Positions 36,075-46,030 are shown, numbered from the stretch's first letter. The stretch: 64,000 nt of DNA from Tipula vernalis (GCA_958295665.1 OY282560.1:142778091-142842090); one strand, 5' to 3'. Numbers and translations are program-made. Notes: generated from the letters alone by a model not told the origin.

Positions 36075-36090
36075 GTATCATATATGATAC
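36075..36090. promoter_or_regulatory. Subterminal palindrome of the piggyBac element
   Basis: GTATCATATATGATAC is a perfect 16-bp palindrome. Near-copies lie at 28747-28762 (two mismatches), 29101-29116 (one mismatch) and 29147-29161. The ~33-bp surroundings at 28740-28775 and 36068-36100 (TGCATA-TGTATC...GATACAACCAT) are a direct repeat. Placement near both ends suggests transposase or host-factor binding sites; that role is inferred. Confidence 0.5.
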
Positions 36091-36209
36091 AACCATGAAA
36101 ATTGGGTTTTCAGCAGAACCATTGGAAATAAGAAAATTTTATTTTCAGATTGTAAACTAGCGAAATTATATCTATTTGACAGAATTTTTTCGTTGAGAAA
36201 GAAAAAATC

Positions 36210-36226
36210 ATGCATTGTAGGGTTAA
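36210..36226. repeat. piggyBac right 13-bp TIR plus TTAA
   Basis: ATGCATTGTAGGG then TTAA, the exact complement of the left terminus. Confidence 0.9.
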
Positions 36227-36564
36227 CCTATCAGCCATTCATCTATCGGCATATGCTGTTCCACCTTAGATTAGGGTTTTTGTCAAGGTTTGCTCCTTTT
36301 GCGCCGTACTTTAGTCTGTTAGTCTGTGCCAAATGGCCAAAAATGTGCCAAATGGCCTTAGTTACCAGTAGTTGCCACGAGGAGGTAGCATGTACACTTG
36401 CGAATTGTGAACAGGTTACCCCTTTCACAATTGTACACATCACGCAGCTGCCTAATACATGACTAGAACAGCTCACGTGATTCGCGCCCTGCTGGAAGGA
36501 TATGGAGCTTGTAGATTAATCTACTCAACTTTGGTCCCCCCCCTCCAATAGACGCCAAACCACC

Positions 36565-36578
36565 TAGCTATAGAGTTA
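36565..36578. repeat. Right TSD of LINE copy 1
   Basis: TAGCTATAGAGTTA, matching 28305-28318 with one mismatch. Confidence 0.75.
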
Positions 36579-37053
36579 ATCAAAATGTCGAAATGAAAAA
36601 CATCGATCTTTACCAAATATAAAATAGTTTACGAAAATATCTTGTAGTTTGAACATTTAACGTTTCTAAGGAATATATGACCAACAAAAACGGTTTGGTT
36701 AACAACATGTGAAATCAACCTAGTTTAACCGCCTTGACCCAATTTAAAGCAAAATCGTTTGCGTAGCTTGGCCCAGAGCTTTTTAATCCAGAGGCAGAGA
36801 CCGGAGGTAAAATCGTACGCCGAAAATGGCTCAGTTGGCCACCCTGCAGGGTGTTAATATATTAATTGCTTTCAATAAAATAACCAAATCAAAAATGTTC
36901 CAACTGAAAATACCACATTTAGGAATATATGTAGAAATTAATATGGGAAATCCAATTAGAATTTGCATAATGAATGTATTGCGGCGAACCCCAATTTGAA
37001 TATGCTTATTTCCTAAGAACGTTTTAACCTTTGTTTGGATCTTTTCTCAAAAT
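36579..37053. other. Sequence between the two LINE insertions
   Basis: No gene or repeat recognised. This is the pre-insertion sequence separating LINE copy 1 from LINE copy 2. Confidence 0.5.
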
Positions 37054-37066
37054 TTTTGGTTATGAT
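37054..37066. repeat. TSD of LINE copy 2 (3' side)
   Basis: TTTTGGTTATGAT, identical to 40537-40549. Confidence 0.85.
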
Positions 37067-37181
37067 TATTATTTATTATTTACTGGAGGGCCATGTGGGC
37101 GATAAGCCACCTCGCACCGCGACCTAAAAGATCTATTGTGCTGGACCCTACTTAATTATCCGTCCAGTCAATATTCAATAT

Positions 37182-38519
37182 TTATATTAGGCTCTTAATG
37201 AATCTGACAATACTACTGGCCGGTACAAGATACATACTATCCGGGCTCATTGTTCTCCCTCCTAGATGTTGCAGTCTTTGCTGGAAAATGGCTGGGCATT
37301 GGCACAGAACATGTTCCGCTGATTCCGCTTCCAGACCGCAGCAGCGGCATCCATTTGTCGTACTTAGGCCCATCTTCTTAAGGTGATACTTTAAGGGGAC
37401 ATGACCTGTGAGGAAGCCAGTAAGCAGCCTCAACTCAGGTTTCCTAAGTTCAAGACGCTCCTTAACCCTGACAGACGAAGGTGATATATATTTCTTCGAA
37501 TGCCGTAAACCTGGAATTCTGCGCCAGTAGGAGGACTTTTGAACATCCTCCCAGCGTTTTACCGCTACTCTAAGGTGTCCATTAGTGACACCGCAGAAGG
37601 GTTCTGGTCCAATAAATGGAGAGACAGAACCCTCACGGGTGAGGCCACCAGCTGCCTCGTTTCCTTCGATTCCAGTATGACCTGGCACCCACATAAGTGT
37701 TACCTTATTTGAGCCTGCCAGATGTTTAATAACCTTCAGACAATCCCATACCAACCTTGACTCAACGGTACAAGACCTAAGAGCTTTTAAGGCCGATTGG
37801 CTCTCTGATACAATATAAATCTTTGCATCGTTTAGGCCTTTTGCTAAGCCTATCCTAGCGCAAAGTTCTATAGCATGTACTTCTGCTTGAAAGACGGTAG
37901 CATTGGTACCCAAGGACTTCGAGAGGGTAGTGCCACTCCCGTGTATTCCTATCCCCGCCCTATTTTCCGTTTTTGATCCATCTGTAAACCATACCATGGA
38001 CCCTCGCTCAAATGATGGTCCACCTGCCCTCCACACATCCCGGTCAGGTAACCTAACATAGAATGATTTGTGGAAGTCCAGTTTAGCTGGCGTACAGTCG
38101 GAAGGCATTCCTATGGTAGGGTCTGTCTGAAATTCTTTAAGGATTTCCAGATGACCCACCATATTGCCTGGTTTGATATTTCCTTCCGCCTGCATTTCCA
38201 GGGCCATACTTGCAGCATGCTTTTTAATATGCAGGTGTAACGGTGTCAGTCCTAGAAGTGTTTCCACCCCCGCGGTTGGACATGACCTCATTGAGCCCGT
38301 AACACCGATGCAGGCTACACGCTGAACCTTATTCAATAAAGTTTGCGTTGTCTTCTGCTCAGTTTTAGTCCACCATACAACCGATGCGTAGGTGACCATA
38401 GGCCTAATGATTGTAAGAAATGACCAGTAGATCATTTTTGGTTGTAGTCCCCAAGTACGCCCACAGAGTCTTTGACATGCCCAGAGAGCCTTGATGGCTC
38501 TATTTTGAACTTTCAACAA
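37182..38519 (-). pseudogene. LINE RT thumb, RNase H and Cys-rich tail (445-codon open frame)
   Basis: This is the longest open frame in the window. It starts in the RT thumb/connection region (RAIKALWACQRLCGRTWGL, YASVVWW, LNKVQRVACIGVTGSMRSCP). An RNase H domain follows: WFTDGSK (Asp), QAEVHAIELCA (Glu), IVSESQSALKAL where the family's third acid Asp of SDS is Glu, and WVPGHTGIEGNEAAG where the final AD is AG. The C-terminal tail has CRCCGLEAESAEHVLCQCP, a zinc-binding-like array. Two of the four catalytic acids are therefore replaced, and the RNase H is probably inactive. The frame ends SLI at the LINE 3' region. It lacks the upstream RT palm, which lies in other frames at 38560-39998. Confidence 0.8.
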
Positions 38520-39998
38520 ATGTTGGTTCCAGTTCAGTCTTTGATCTATATAAACCCTAGATATTTAACCTCGCTGGAAAAAGGAACAGTAGTACCGTTT
38601 AACGAGGGAGCTGTAAGCGCAAGCTTTTTCCTCCTCGTAAAAGGAACAATGACAGTTTTGCTTGGATTGACACTGAGTCCTTCCTGGTAACACCACTGTC
38701 ATATTACATTGAGTGCATTTTGCATGCGATCAGAAATGACCTAATCAAACTTGCCTCTGATTATGATAGCCACGTCATCCGCATAGCCCTGGACATCAAA
38801 CCCATGGCTACTCAAAAGGACCAGTAGTTTGTCAATAACCAATGACCACAAAAGAGGAGATAGTACGCCTCCTTGGGGACAGCCCTTTACGGCCTTCATG
38901 GTTACTGATTCGCCACCTAGTCTGGCAGTAATCTCACGATGTTCCAGTATGGAACGGATCCACCTAATTGTAGATAGTGGAACCCTTTTTCCCATTGCTG
39001 CCCTCTCTATAGATCCATAGGAGGTATTATCAAACGCCCCTCAATGTCCACAAAGGCACAAAGGGCAATTTCTTTATATGTCACTGCTTTTTCAATCCTC
39101 GTGACTAGCCCGCTAAGGGCCATAACCGTGGATTTACCAGTTTGATACGCAAACTGGTCCCGATGCAGCGGATTCTTTCCAAGGACCTTACTTCTTATTT
39201 GATAGTCCAGAATTTTTCCATCGTCTTCAAAAGAAACGATGTGAGGCTAATTGGCCGATATGCCCTGGCCTGGGTGTCTGGACGACCCCTCTCCCTTTGG
39301 TATGAAGACCACATTTACCTTCCTCCACAGTTTCAGAATATAGTTAAAAGCATAACTTGCCCGAAACATCTGGATCAAGCTGGGTAGTATTTCCTCAATA
39401 CCTTTTTGAAGTAAAGCTGAAAAATACCATCCCCTCCAGCGGATTTGAAAGGTTTGAAAGACCCAATAACCCATCGTACCTTGCTGGGTGTGAAAATTTT
39501 CCCAGAGAGACTCCAGATCCTACTGTGAGGCGCATAGGCCACCTCACTTGAAGGATCATGCGAGTCCTCTTGGGCTCCTACCACTACTGAATCCGGAAAG
39601 TGGGTCTCTAGCAGTACCTCTAAGGTTTCCTTCCTGTTTTCAGTGAACCCCCCATCTTGGTTCTGGAGAAGTCCTAAACCATTTGAATGATCCCTGGAAA
39701 GGACTTTCTGGATATGAGCTGCAGAGGGCAATTCATTGATTCCCTCACAGAAATTCCTCCAGGTACCCCTCTTGGATCTCCTTAGTTCGAGATTATATTC
39801 CGTCAAGAGCATCTTATACTCGCCCCATTCACCGGTGCGTTTAGCCTTGTTGAATAATCTTCTCGATTTTTTCCTCAGTTTACCCAGCGTCCCGTTCCAC
39901 CAAGGGACCATCTTTGTGGACTCTCTTCGCTTAACTGGGCAGCTGTTCTCGTAAGCCAAGTGTATAGAATTATGCAGCTGGTTTGAAAAGATCTCCAA
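38520..39998 (-). pseudogene. LINE reverse transcriptase fingers and palm, frameshifted
   Basis: The minus-strand blocks are 39998-39375 (linker and fingers, ending near NVVFIPKGEG in an overlapping frame), then PISLTSFLLKTMEK near 39245. FVDIEGAFDN (palm A) follows near 39060. 38995-38741 carries GCPQGGVLSPLLW and GYADDVAIIIR, the YADD catalytic box. SVNPSKTVIVPFTRR lies near 38670-38630. Several 1-nt shifts separate these. The GCPQGGVLSPLLW form is typical of the RNase-H-bearing I/Loa LINEs. Confidence 0.8.
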
Positions 39999-40001
39999 AC
40001 C

Positions 40002-40535
40002 CTATGGAGACTTTATGTTCCCCACAACCGAGGGCATTTCTGATTCGAGTGAGACTCTATAAGAGTCCCAGTCGGTCAGTTTTGGAAATCTGATTTCCTG
40101 CCGCTGCATGGTCTCAGCCGCCAAATCGAATCTGATGTGCAAGTGATCCGATAATGAGGCCTCTTCAGACACATGCCAGTTTTTGACCAAGTCGCTGAAA
40201 TGCGGACTAGCAAGTGTCAGATCTAGGACCTCTTGCCTAGTCGCATTTATAAAAGTAGGTTTCCTTCGCCTATTGACAATGTCTACATTATTTGAGATCA
40301 GAAATTCAAAAAGGTACTCACCCCTGTTATTGATGTCGGTGCTACCCCACACCGTGTGGTGCGCGTTTGCATCGCATCCTATCAGGTAGGCCAGCCCATG
40401 GCGTTTGCGGTGGGCTATGAGCCGCCTAACGTCAAGTGGAGGTATTAACTCTGAGTCTCCAGGAAAGTAGGCGGAGGCCATTATAGCCTCCTGTTTGCCT
40501 CTTTCACCTAGAACCTCCACCATTACTGCAACCAA
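40002..40535 (-). pseudogene. LINE APE-type endonuclease, C-terminal half
   Basis: The 177-codon frame contains SAYFPGD, YLIGCDANAHHTVWGS (the D-N catalytic motif), RKPTFINATRQEVLDLTL and SEEASLSDHLHIRFDL (the SDH motif). This is the C-terminal half of the exonuclease-endonuclease-phosphatase fold that nicks the target in target-primed reverse transcription. The N-terminal half is missing because the copy is 5'-truncated at 40536. The visible catalytic residues are intact. A stop separates it from the RT frame. Confidence 0.85.
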
Positions 40536-40536
40536 G

Positions 40537-40549
40537 TTTTGGTTATGAT
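40537..40549. repeat. TSD of LINE copy 2 (5' side)
   Basis: TTTTGGTTATGAT, identical to 37054-37066. Confidence 0.85.
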
Positions 40550-41170
40550 AAAAAATACCTTTAGATTACCAAACAATAGAAAGTGGCTCCAATCCTGACC
40601 CAATTATTTCCTATCAAAATAAGATAAACGCATTGCTCATTTTTTTTTAATGGGGTTCGAACCTGGACAAAACATTCTTTTGAATTTAAAATAATAATTT
40701 TTTTTTCAACTACAAGCGACGAAACGTCAAAAGCTGGTGTCCAATCCTAACCTAACAACGGAAAAACCATTCCATTCTTCATTTGTATCAAAATTCTTAG
40801 ATTTGGTGGTAAAACTAGGGAATCAGGTAGAACCTCCCTGAAGAATATTAAACGAATTCGAATGTATAAAATTCGTATTTCATTTAAGTCAAAAATGTAA
40901 TGGCCTTCTGTTTACTTTGATTGTATCTATTTTCCGGCGTTCACGGCAGTTTTAAGTTTATCGAATATTAACAATTCCGACAATTCTGATAAAAATATAC
41001 TCAAAGCTAAACTTAATTCTCCATCCACACAACCTTTGTAAATCACCAAGTACTAATTTATTAAAATATTAAACCACACATTTTAAAAACCGAAGTAGGG
41101 GAAAGCATACCAAGATTACGATATTTGTTTGTGTTAAACTGTTTTAATTTTAAACTTGAAAATTTCAGTT

Positions 41171-41284
41171 ACAACGCCTAGGCGTTTTATTCAAATGGGC
41201 GCTTTAAATAAAAGTTTTTAGAGACTCTTAAAATATGAAAATTGTTGCCACTTTCAAATAAAACGCTCAGGCGTTATTTACGGG
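41171..41284. repeat. Small palindrome-ended element, copy 2 (inverted)
   Basis: AACGCCTAGGCGTT at 41173-41186 starts a segment with ATTCAAATGGGCGCTTTAAA and ends AAACGCTCAGGCGTTATTTA. Its reverse complement parallels 26632-26707, with about 37 extra bp in the middle. Confidence 0.6.
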
Positions 41285-41729
41285 TGAAGACTGTAGTGTT
41301 GTCTTTCCTTCAAATTTAACATAAAATATTTTATGATATGGCTCCTTGGTGTTATTTTATCTAATTTTTTGTTTTATTGCAAGAAACCTTTAAAATCTGA
41401 TATATTTACATAATTACCTAATAAATTGTTTATTGTTTTTGCAGATGCACATTTTCATTTTTTATGTGCCCTAGCCATTTTCTTAATCTGTTTATTTATA
41501 TTATTATTTTTCTTGTGAACCCCACTTTTTTTGTTTTTGTTTTTTTTATAATGAGAAATTTAATTACCATTAAGAAAAGTAAAAATGACAGCATATAGGT
41601 AATATATCCGGTTCGCCATTTTTAATTTTATTTTCCTATTTAAATAATTGACAGTGGTATTAGCAGTATTGACTACAATTTAACTAATTTAACGTCACGA
41701 AAAAAACGTAGCCTGTTAAAGTTGGCTGA

Positions 41730-41870
41730 AAAATTCCAGCCGAAAGTATCCTCTCAATAAAGCAGATTGCGGTTTTAAACTCACAAAAACTTTTTTCAAT
41801 AGTTTTACTTAAAAAACCTTGGTCTACCTACCTGCTCTAGGAAAATATCGGAAAACACATGAATCCAAAA
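41730..41870 (+). repeat. Dispersed repeat A, copy 1
   Basis: Shares GCCGAAAGT, AATAAAGCAGATTG, CAATAGTTTTAC-TA-AA-ACCTT and a following GCTC-TG-AAA phrase with 45660-45850 in the same orientation. Confidence 0.5.
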
Positions 41871-42639
41871 AATATGTAACGAATAGGGAGATGGTGTTGC
41901 TAGGTCTGTAACACCCGATTTCAACAGAAATTTATTCATCTAGATGGTATCAGACGGTTTTCTCTGGCCGACTAGAGCTCAGAATCTAGTTAAAATGTGT
42001 AAAATGGGAAAAGCTCAACTCGTGGTTTTGCAAAAGCTCAACCAAATGTTAACCACCTGTTTGTCTATTATGAGTTAATGGATTGGTAAAAAGCTCAACT
42101 ACATTTTAGCCAACACAATCAGTTTTCGTAGCAAAATATTTTTTTTTTCAAAAGCTCAATTTAAGCTTCAGCAAACCTACTAAAAGTTATTCTAGTCCAA
42201 AAATTTCTGATTTAAATACCTTTCAATTAGGTGTTTCAGTCCAAATACAGAAAAGGCATTTCAGTCAAACTATTTTCTGACACCTTTTTTGAATTAAAGT
42301 TGCTGTTTAAACCGATTTTAAGTCATAATATTTCCATTGGAAATTTTTTGACTGAAACTATTTCCTATTTTTGACTGAAATGTCTTTGACTGGTATGGTC
42401 GGATCCAATTTACTAATCTTTTTATTTTCTAATTTGTTTTTCGAGAAATTGTTAACTCTCAATTGGGACGAGATCATCGTTTACAAATATTTAAAATTAT
42501 TTATTTATTTATGTCATGTATCGCCTACAATATGTCTGGCAAATTAGAATCAAATTAGCCTCTTACATCTGAAGATTATACGGTCCGTATTTATGTAATT
42601 TGTCAGTAGTCATCGCTGGATTAAAATTCAGGGTTTTTG

Positions 42640-42740
42640 TTTAACGTGGGAAATCTGGGAAAATCCGATTTTCCAAAAATCACTATAAACTTTGTATAAT
42701 TTTATATAAAATCTGCTTCTAATGAGTTTTGTCTAGAGTT
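42640..42740 (+). repeat. Dispersed repeat B, copy 1 of 3
   Basis: GGGAAATCTGGGAAAATCCGATTTTCCAAAAATCA, then AATTTTATA-AAAATC and TCTAGAGTT. Related copies are at about 43695-43780 and 45940-46020, all in the same orientation. Copies A and B lie in the same order at 41.7-42.7 kb and 45.7-46.0 kb. Confidence 0.55.
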
Positions 42741-43817
42741 GGACTGTATTGACGTGATTCGTCTATAGCTAACGCTGGAAAAAAATTCAGTTAAGTTTTC
42801 AGTGGAAATTTGAAAATGAATTGCACTGATGTGATTTGTCAATAAAGTGGTTGATAGTACAAACGCATGATTTTACCCCCCAAAACCCATTTTATAGAAA
42901 AGTTGCTAAGCAAACTTGGCATTCTGAACTTGTTATAAGAACTTTTCTCAAAAGAGTAGAAAATATGACATAAAAAGTCCAACAGAAGTTCGAATCAAGA
43001 TCTCAGTTCGCCAGAAAGGTCTAATTCGCGTTTAAGCCTCACGAACTCATCTAGCACGCAGGCAATTAAGGGAAAAATTGGGTCTTCCCATGACGACCTG
43101 ATACCTTGCCCGCATTTTAAACCACAAATTGGCAAAACTTCGAAGCAACCAAGTTTAACAGCTGTATGTAACCACGTTTAACAGCTATGTTCTACAATTG
43201 CTATTGGCATAATTTGCGAGAAGTTGGCGCCGTTTGGTCGAAGTGTAATTTTGGTGGCGGAAATATTATGGTAAGGGAAGTATTTTCTTACCTCTAGAAC
43301 CCTACCATCTGCTTTATAACGCCTCCAATGAACTCTGATGTTTTCATTAAAATTTTGGAAGACGCTTCGGCAAGTTTCCTGGATAAAGCAGACCACTTCT
43401 TGAAAGGTCAGTTTGCATGTTGAACCTTAATTGTTTTGGAAACCCTTAAAAATTTAACGAATTCAATGACTTTCGGAAGTTATTTACAAAGATGGATGCT
43501 GCACAAACTACTGTCACAAGTGCGTTTACGTAGTCGTCTGAATTTTTAATTTTTCAATTTTATTAACGTAAAACATTAAATTTTTAACTAAAGTATTATC
43601 TTAGCAACGAATTTTAGATGATATACACAATTTAGACGTCTTCAAAAAACTCGTATGTATATTAAAAAAACAGTGCGTTTTTTCGAATATTCTAGTTCAA
43701 TTTTCTCTTGGGAAATCCGGGAAACTTCGATTTTTCAAAATCATTTGAAAATTGGTATAAAATTAGCCTTTAGAGTATCATTGCTGGAGATAGATTGCAT
43801 TAATGTGAATGTTTGAT

Positions 43818-45592
43818 GTTGAAAGGCCGAATGTCGAAAGGCCGAATTTCGAATCGCCCAATGTGTTGAAAGGCCAAAAGTCGAAACGCAAGGCCGAATA
43901 TCTAATGGCCGAATGGGTCGAAGGGCCGAATATGGCATAAGGCCAAATGTTTTAAGGTCGAAAGGGTCGAAGGACCGAATGTCGAAAGGCCGAATGGGTT
44001 GACTGGTCGAACATGTAGAAAGGCCGATTGGGTCGAAAGGCTAAATTTTCATGAAATTTTCCGTCACGTAATTTATTGAAATCAATATTTGAAACCATTA
44101 AGTTTATTACTTATTGTAAAATGATTTAAATAAATTGAAAATATGTGCTAATAAATGTGTATGTAGCTTATTATTCTGATCAAATTCTTTCGAAAAAATG
44201 TGTGCCATTTTACAAGAAGTTTTACTTGATAATTAATGCGAACATTTCGTTAAAATTGTTTTTGAATTTTGTGATTAAACTATTAAATATTCTTTAATAG
44301 GAGTTACGGAATTCCTGTAGTGAAAATCTTATATTACTTTATAATTAGAGCACTATAGTTTATAAAACATTCTTTTATTTTATTTAAAAATAGAAAAAAA
44401 CAGTTGTAAGCGATTATAACAGTATAGGTCAATAGGAATATGACAATACAGCATGTTTAAGTTTGGCATATTTCAGTAAGGGATATGGTACACTACGGCA
44501 TATAGTATATTTCGGCATATTTCAATATAGCATATGGTACACTGCAACATTTTTCAATACGGCATATGGTACAATATGGCATATTTTACACTAGGGCATG
44601 TTTCATTACGGCTTATTTCAATGGCATACCATCATATTCCCAAATAAAAAACTCACAGAAAAACCCAATAAATGCAAAATAACGTGCTCCATTAAAAAGG
44701 AAAACCCCATTAAATTTTTATCAACTACAATATGAAAACAAAAGGAAGCTACTTATATGCTTGTCATTATTGCGCAGAAAGGACCAAGGCTAATGGACTT
44801 AAAGTAGTTTTTTATTTTAGTATGTGAAATACAAACATAAATATAAATGTCCATATTTTGAAATTTTTCTGACGTTTTTCTGTCATCCTTGCGCAAAGGA
44901 TCTAATGCTAAGCGGCTTGAGGTAGTACTCTATATTAGTATGCGAATAATTATTAAAGAGCACAAATTGTTCAGAAATGTTTCAATTTCTATGGTTGTTA
45001 GAATTTCCAAAACTCGTGCAATTGGAGGTTTTGGTGCAGAAGTTCGCATTCTTTAAGGTATAAAGCGAATTAAAATAATATTTCAAAAATTAGTTATTTT
45101 TCAAAATCTTGTTTTTTTGAGATTATTTTATTTTGGATAACGATACCAACCCCTTCTTTGACTTAACAGAATTCTCCTTTACTTAATAGAATTATCGTTA
45201 TCTTTACAACATTTTCCTTTACTTAATTTCCTTCACTTTGATTCTGCCTTTAGATACATTCAGCCTTTCGACATAATTGGCCTTTTGAAATTCGGTCTTT
45301 CGGCTCATTCGGCCTTTCGACCTTTCGACATTCGTTTTTTTCGTTTCGGCCTTTTGACCCTTTCGGCTCTTTGATATTCGGCCTTTTCACCCTTTCGGCC
45401 TTTCAACCCATTCGGCCTTTTGGCTATCTTCCTTTCAACATTCGGCCGTTCACCCCTAGAAAACATAGGATAAATTCCCATTTCGGCCTTTCGACCCTTT
45501 CGGCCCTTTGATATTCGGCCTTTTGACCCTTCCGGCCTTTCAACCCATTCGGCCTTTTGACATTCTTCCTTTCAACATTCGGCCTTTCAGCT
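43818..45592. mobile_element. Foldback-like structure with CCGAAAGG minisatellite arms
   Basis: The left arm (43818-44045) is a string of short variable units of the form GAAAGGCCGAATGTC / GGGTCGAAAGG. The right arm (45250-45592) is the inverse, CCTTTCGACATTCGGCC. About 1.2 kb of unrelated AT-rich sequence lies between them. Long inverted arms built of short tandem units are the architecture of foldback (FB-like) elements. No TSD was found. Dispersed repeats A and B lie just outside. All open frames here are by-products of the repeats. Confidence 0.55.
44450..44640. repeat. CGGCATATGGTACA minisatellite in the foldback spacer
   Basis: Units of the type ACGGCATATGGTACACTA / GGCATATTTCAATA recur about six times with variable spacing. 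A further ~70-bp direct repeat (TTGCGCA-AAAGGA...GGCTTAA-GTAGT...TTAGTATG) occurs at about 44770 and 44890. Confidence 0.6.
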
Positions 45593-45620
45593 CTAGAAAA
45601 AATATAATAAATTCCCATTT
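45371..45620. repeat. 137-bp tandem duplication within the right foldback arm
   Basis: TTGATATTCGGCCTTTT starts at 45371 and again at 45508. Both copies end in CTAGAAAA-ATA--ATAAATTCCCATTTC. Confidence 0.75.
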
Positions 45621-45659
45621 CCTCATGGTGAAATCTTGTAAAATTTGTTAAAGTTTCTA

Positions 45660-46030
45660 GCCGAAAGTTCGAAATTAATAAAGCAGATTGTGTTGTTCTA
45701 ACCGAAAATCAAAAATAAAATCGTTATCTGGCGATGTATTTATTCGAAAGTTACCATGCATTCATTGAATGGCACTGAAGACTTTTACCAATAGTTTTAC
45801 GTAGAAGACCTTATTTCACTTGCTCGTGCAAAACTCACGGGATCGAAAAATATTTAAAATCGGCATAATATCAGTTTGTAGATGTTAAAGGGAAAAAATT
45901 CAGTTCAAGTTAGCTGTAGCTGGGAATAAATTAAGTTCAAATATACCGTGAGAAATTGAGAAAATTCGTTTTCCAAAAATAATTAGAAAATTGGAATAAA
46001 ATTAACCTTTCTAGAGTGTTACTACTCGTA
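45660..46030 (+). repeat. Dispersed repeats A (copy 2) and B (copy 3)
   Basis: 45660-45850 resembles 41730-41870, and 45940-46020 resembles 42640-42740 and 43695-43780. Confidence 0.5.

Larger units (their letters stand above)
28731..36222 (+). mobile_element. piggyBac-family DNA transposon, 7.5 kb, TTAA-flanked
   Basis: The left end CCCTACAATGCAT (28731-28743) is the exact complement of the right end ATGCATTGTAGGG (36210-36222). Each is bordered outside by TTAA (28727-28730 and 36223-36226), the invariant piggyBac target duplication. The interior encodes a piggyBac transposase on the plus strand (29227-31224). Subterminal palindromes related to GTATCATATATGATAC occur near both ends. At 7,492 bp it is about three times the length of classical piggyBac. 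The extra 5 kb downstream of the transposase holds a satellite array, coding-like fragments including part of SF3B1, and AT-rich sequence. Confidence 0.9.
28319..36564 (-). mobile_element. Internally deleted I-type LINE copy 1, interrupted by piggyBac
   Basis: On the minus strand the LINE starts at 36564 (GGTGGTTTGGCGTCTATTGG), runs to 36227, is broken by the piggyBac element, resumes at 28730 and ends in an (AAT)n-like tail at about 28319. 28331-28500 matches the 3' end of LINE copy 2 (37080-37270). Then 28502-28592 jumps to the part of copy 2 at about 37862-37952. The remainder up to 28726 and beyond the piggyBac is 5' sequence absent from truncated copy 2. So about 590 bp, plus most of the ORFs, are deleted. 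The LINE-derived sequence totals only about 0.75 kb. A minus-strand frame of 105 codons (28714-28397) crosses these junctions and is not a native protein. Confidence 0.75.
37067..40536 (-). mobile_element. 5'-truncated I-superfamily LINE, copy 2
   Basis: The 3,470-bp insertion lies between perfect 13-bp duplications (TTTTGGTTATGAT). Its minus strand encodes, in order, the C-terminal half of an APE endonuclease, a reverse transcriptase, an RNase H and a Cys-rich tail. It ends in a TAA-rich tail (complement of TTATTATTTATTATTTA near 37068-37085). RNase H plus a TAA-type tail fits the I/Loa group of LINEs. The 5' end falls inside the endonuclease, so this copy was dead on arrival. Confidence 0.85.
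40550..43817. other. Non-coding stretch with dispersed repeats
   Basis: No gene recognised. It contains the palindrome-ended element at 41171, a repeat shared with 45660 (41730-41870), a repeat shared with 43690 and 45930 (42640-42740), four AAAAGCTCAA phrases (42000-42160), and inverted TTTCAGTCAAA/TTTGACTGAAA phrases at 42230-42390. Confidence 0.45.

Noticed and set aside
36243..36476. A 77-codon minus-strand frame with several Cys and His.
   Set aside because: It lies in the 5' portion of LINE copy 1 and shows no zinc-finger spacing; it is treated as LINE leader sequence.
40640..40670. GGGGTTCGAACCTGG, a B-box-like string suggesting a tRNA or SINE.
   Set aside because: No A box at the right distance on either strand and no body or tail; a palindromic GGTTCGAACC alone is not enough.
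45424..45618. A basic 64-codon minus-strand frame rich in RPN/ERPK repeats.
   Set aside because: It is the translation of the CCGAAAGG minisatellite and its 137-bp duplication.
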